Assembly (NCBI GenBank): GCA_040752115.1
Contig: JBFMFB010000002.1
Coordinates: 67,102-131,101, forward strand
Reading direction: 5' to 3'
Origin: JBFMFB01 sp040752115
GTDB taxonomy: Bacteria; Pseudomonadota; Gammaproteobacteria; Burkholderiales; Sulfuricellaceae
DNA: 64,000 nt
Shown here: positions 62,209 through 64,000 of the stretch, in pieces
Numbering within the stretch: the first letter of the stretch is position 1
Layout of the letters: each line of letters opens with the position of its first letter
The notes under the pieces: generated by a model
Told to the model about the DNA's origin: nothing
Databases searched by the model: none
The model's input: only the letters and a program-made list of their open reading frames with translations
Position numbers and translations under genes: made by a program

Positions 62209-64000
62209 GGAGCCACCATCATCATGCCGCCATCGACCGACAGCGGCACGTCACGGTTATCGGAGCGGGCCGACATCGACGAAACGCGGCCATCCTGGTC
62301 GATGCGGATGCGCACCTCGCCGCCGATCTTGGCGTCGCGGAGCTTGTCGTTGATCTCGACTGCGCGGCGGGCTTCCTCGTTGCCGAAGAAGGCCAGCACG
62401 CGAGCCACGCCTTCGCCGATCTTGTCGCCGACGGCTGTGCCCTCGATGAACGCCTTGTTGATGCCGGTGCCAACCGCATAGCCACCGGCGCCGGCAGCCA
62501 TCACCCCAGCGCCAGCGGTCGCGAGACCGGCGGCGCCCATCGATCCCCAGGCGGAAAGCGGCAGGCCACCAGCCAGCACGGCCAGCGACTTGGCCCGGCT
62601 GGCTACCTTCCCTGCCGTACCGGCACCGGCGGCACCGCCGGCGGCCGTGGCCGCGATCTCGCCGACAACGCTGGCGCCGCCCATCGAGGCAGGCCAGTTG
62701 ACCACGAAGACCGGCGTTACCCCGGCGGCGGTCTCCAGCGCCTTGCCTTCGGCCACGCCGGCGGCCGTGCCACCGAAACGCTTGGCGAGTCCGCCGAGCG
62801 CCATGCCGCCGTAACGCGCAGCGGCCAGCGTGCCCAGGGCAAGCGCGGCACCACCACCGATCATTTCCTTGCCGGACAGACCCAGCCCGCCGTTTTCTTT
62901 CTTGTCCATGCCCCACTGGATGGTCTTGGCCAGCGCATCGTTGATCGGCTTGGCGAAGTCGTCGGCAGCCTTGCGCAGTTCGGCCTTGAGCCGCCCGGTC
63001 TGATCCACCGCGTTACTGATCGCCTCGGGCAGGTTCTTCTCGATGGTGCCACCGGCATCGCCGATGGCCTTGGCGAACTCATCCACCTTGCCGAGCATGT
63101 CGCCGCCGAGCAGCGTCTTGAGGCCCTTGATGGTGTCGAGGTCGGCCTTGCCGAAAGCCTTCTGCATGAACAGCGCGCGATCCTTGTCGGTCGTGAGCTT
63201 GTCGTATTCCTTCTTGACGTCGCGCAGCACGGCGACCGGATCACGCCGGGCGCCATCCTTCTCGAAGAAGCGGACGTTGGTGGCCTGCGCCGCTTCCTTC
63301 ATGTAATTGAGGTTGGTGAACAGCCGCAGCGTCGAGTCGGCCAGCGTCGCCAGGCGCTCCGGGGAGCGTTCGACCAGGGAGAGTGCCTCAATGAAGCCCA
63401 GCGTCTTGTCGAAGCTCAAACCGGCGCTGGCGGCATTGACGCCGACGCGGCCGAAGATGTCGGAGAGGTTTTGCAGCTCGGCATTGCCTTGGCGGCCGGC
63501 GACCGTCATCTTGTCGAGCAGCGAGATCGCCATGCCCGGCTTGGCCAGGTCAAACTGATAAGCGGTACCGGCGACCGACAGGCTGGCGGTCAGACGGTCG
63601 GCGCTGGCACCTGTAACGGCCATCGCCATGTTGGTGGCGTCGATCACCGGCAGGGCTTCGCGGAACTTGAGGCCGGCCTGCACGGCATTGTTGAAGCCCA
63701 GCTGCAAGTCATCGACTTGCTGGCCGGTATCGCCGGCCATGCGGAACAGCTCGCGGCGCAGTTCGGCGACTTCGGTGCGCGTCATGCCGGCGGTCTGGCC
63801 GATCTGCACCAGCCCCTTGTCCATGCGTGCCGACTGCATCAGCGAGGCGACGGCGCCGGTGGTCAGGCCCAGCGTGGCCAGTTGCCCCTGGATCGATCCG
63901 AGCGCGCCCTTGAGCGCGTCGAACTCGCGCTTCGCCGTCTGCCCGAACCGGCGCACCCCGCCCTCGGCCTGGGAAAGGCCGGAAACGAAGCGCGCCGCAT
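62205..64000 (-). CDS. Tail tape measure protein (5' partial)
   Basis: 598 residues visible; the frame stays open to the window edge (AARFVSGLSQAEGGVRRFGQ upstream of an internal GTG). TIGR01760-type core is clear: GLVQIGQTAGMTRTEVAELR, NAVQAGLKFREALPVIDATN, MAVTGASADRLTASLSVAGT, LSDIFGRVGVNAASAGLSFD. Two hydrophobic Gly/Ala stretches (about residues 370-400 and 470-510 from the GTG) could enter the host membrane. It sets tail length. Confidence 0.9.
   Translation of the reverse strand, partial: AARFVSGLSQAEGGVRRFGQTAKREFDALKGALGSIQGQLATLGLTTGAVASLMQSARMDKGLVQIGQTAGMTRTEVAELRRELFRMAGDTGQQVDDLQLGFNNAVQAGLKFREALPVIDATNMAMAVTGASADRLTASLSVAGTAYQFDLAKPGMAISLLDKMTVAGRQGNAELQNLSDIFGRVGVNAASAGLSFDKTLGFIEALSLVERSPERLATLADSTLRLFTNLNYMKEAAQATNVRFFEKDGARRDPVAVLRDVKKEYDKLTTDKDRALFMQKAFGKADLDTIKGLKTLLGGDMLGKVDEFAKAIGDAGGTIEKNLPEAISNAVDQTGRLKAELRKAADDFAKPINDALAKTIQWGMDKKENGGLGLSGKEMIGGGAALALGTLAAARYGGMALGGLAKRFGGTAAGVAEGKALETAAGVTPVFVVNWPASMGGASVVGEIAATAAGGAAGAGTAGKVASRAKSLAVLAGGLPLSAWGSMGAAGLATAGAGVMAAGAGGYAVGTGINKAFIEGTAVGDKIGEGVARVLAFFGNEEARRAVEINDKLRDAKIGGEVRIRIDQDGRVSSMSARSDNRDVPLSVDGGMMMVAP

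Overview
The window is high-GC chromosomal DNA from a betaproteobacterium, most likely an environmental member of the Nitrosomonadales (Gallionellaceae/Sulfuricellaceae-like). This is inferred from gene content: a PEP-CTERM surface protein, TtcA, ComM, UbiK, cobalamin-dependent MetH, a NifJ-type pyruvate:ferredoxin oxidoreductase and a cbb3-family oxidase. No 16S gene is present to prove it. The window has two parts: a host region (1-53.4 kb) and the right-hand part of a Mu-like prophage (about 53.4-64 kb), which runs off the window.

Host layout. 1-6 kb: the 3' part of a nucleotide-sugar epimerase, a TonB-like protein, an RNase II-family nuclease, mpl and a secreted beta-carbonic anhydrase. 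6.2-12.2 kb: an AAA ATPase followed by a remarkable single-chain cbb3-type oxidase (CcoN, CcoO and a dihaem cytochrome c in one polypeptide), a small membrane subunit, an MBL-fold protein, an NrfJ-like periplasmic protein and a NYN-domain protein. 12.3-19.5 kb: a 143-bp IS5-type MITE inserted at the stop codon of a hypothetical gene, a PEP-CTERM gene with a sigma-54-like promoter, ttcA, a pteridine-reductase-like SDR and nifJ. 19.5-27.5 kb: a MidA-type methyltransferase and an ion-transport block (CBS protein, NhaD/ArsB-type antiporter, CPA2 antiporter, YbdK ligase, a dead CaCA exchanger, a DUF389-OmpA protein). The block ends in a graveyard of gene fragments that includes a second, decayed copy of the MidA 3' end. 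27.5-30.7 kb: an apparently nitrogen-regulated operon porin-glnK-amtB, with a sigma-54 promoter, an NtrC-type dyad and a terminator. 30.7-36.8 kb: ubiK, comM, a rhodanese and metH. 37-45 kb: a dCache-PAS-GGDEF-EAL regulator and the methyl-cycle cluster metK-ahcY-metF; metK is preceded by what looks like a SAM-II riboswitch plus an intrinsic terminator. 44-53.4 kb: a TonB-like protein, gamma-carbonic anhydrase, prlC, SH3/DUF4124 envelope proteins, exonuclease III, an unusual set of a GcvH-like lipoyl protein with two related four-helix membrane proteins, mltA, a methyltransferase, apaG and tRNA-Ala(CGC).

Prophage. All genes lie on the minus strand in Mu order. Read leftward from the window edge they are tape measure (partial), gp43, gp44, gp45, PAAR, gp46, gp47, gp48, tail fibre, fibre-associated protein, a hypothetical, com and a DNA methyltransferase. 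The com reading frame is short, starts at TTG and overlaps the methyltransferase start, as com overlaps mom in phage Mu.

The most interesting points are the metK SAM-II riboswitch, the one-chain cbb3 oxidase, the lipoyl-protein/paired membrane module set, the sigma-54/NtrC control of a porin with amtB, the DUF389-OmpA fusion, and the duplication graveyard beside it.
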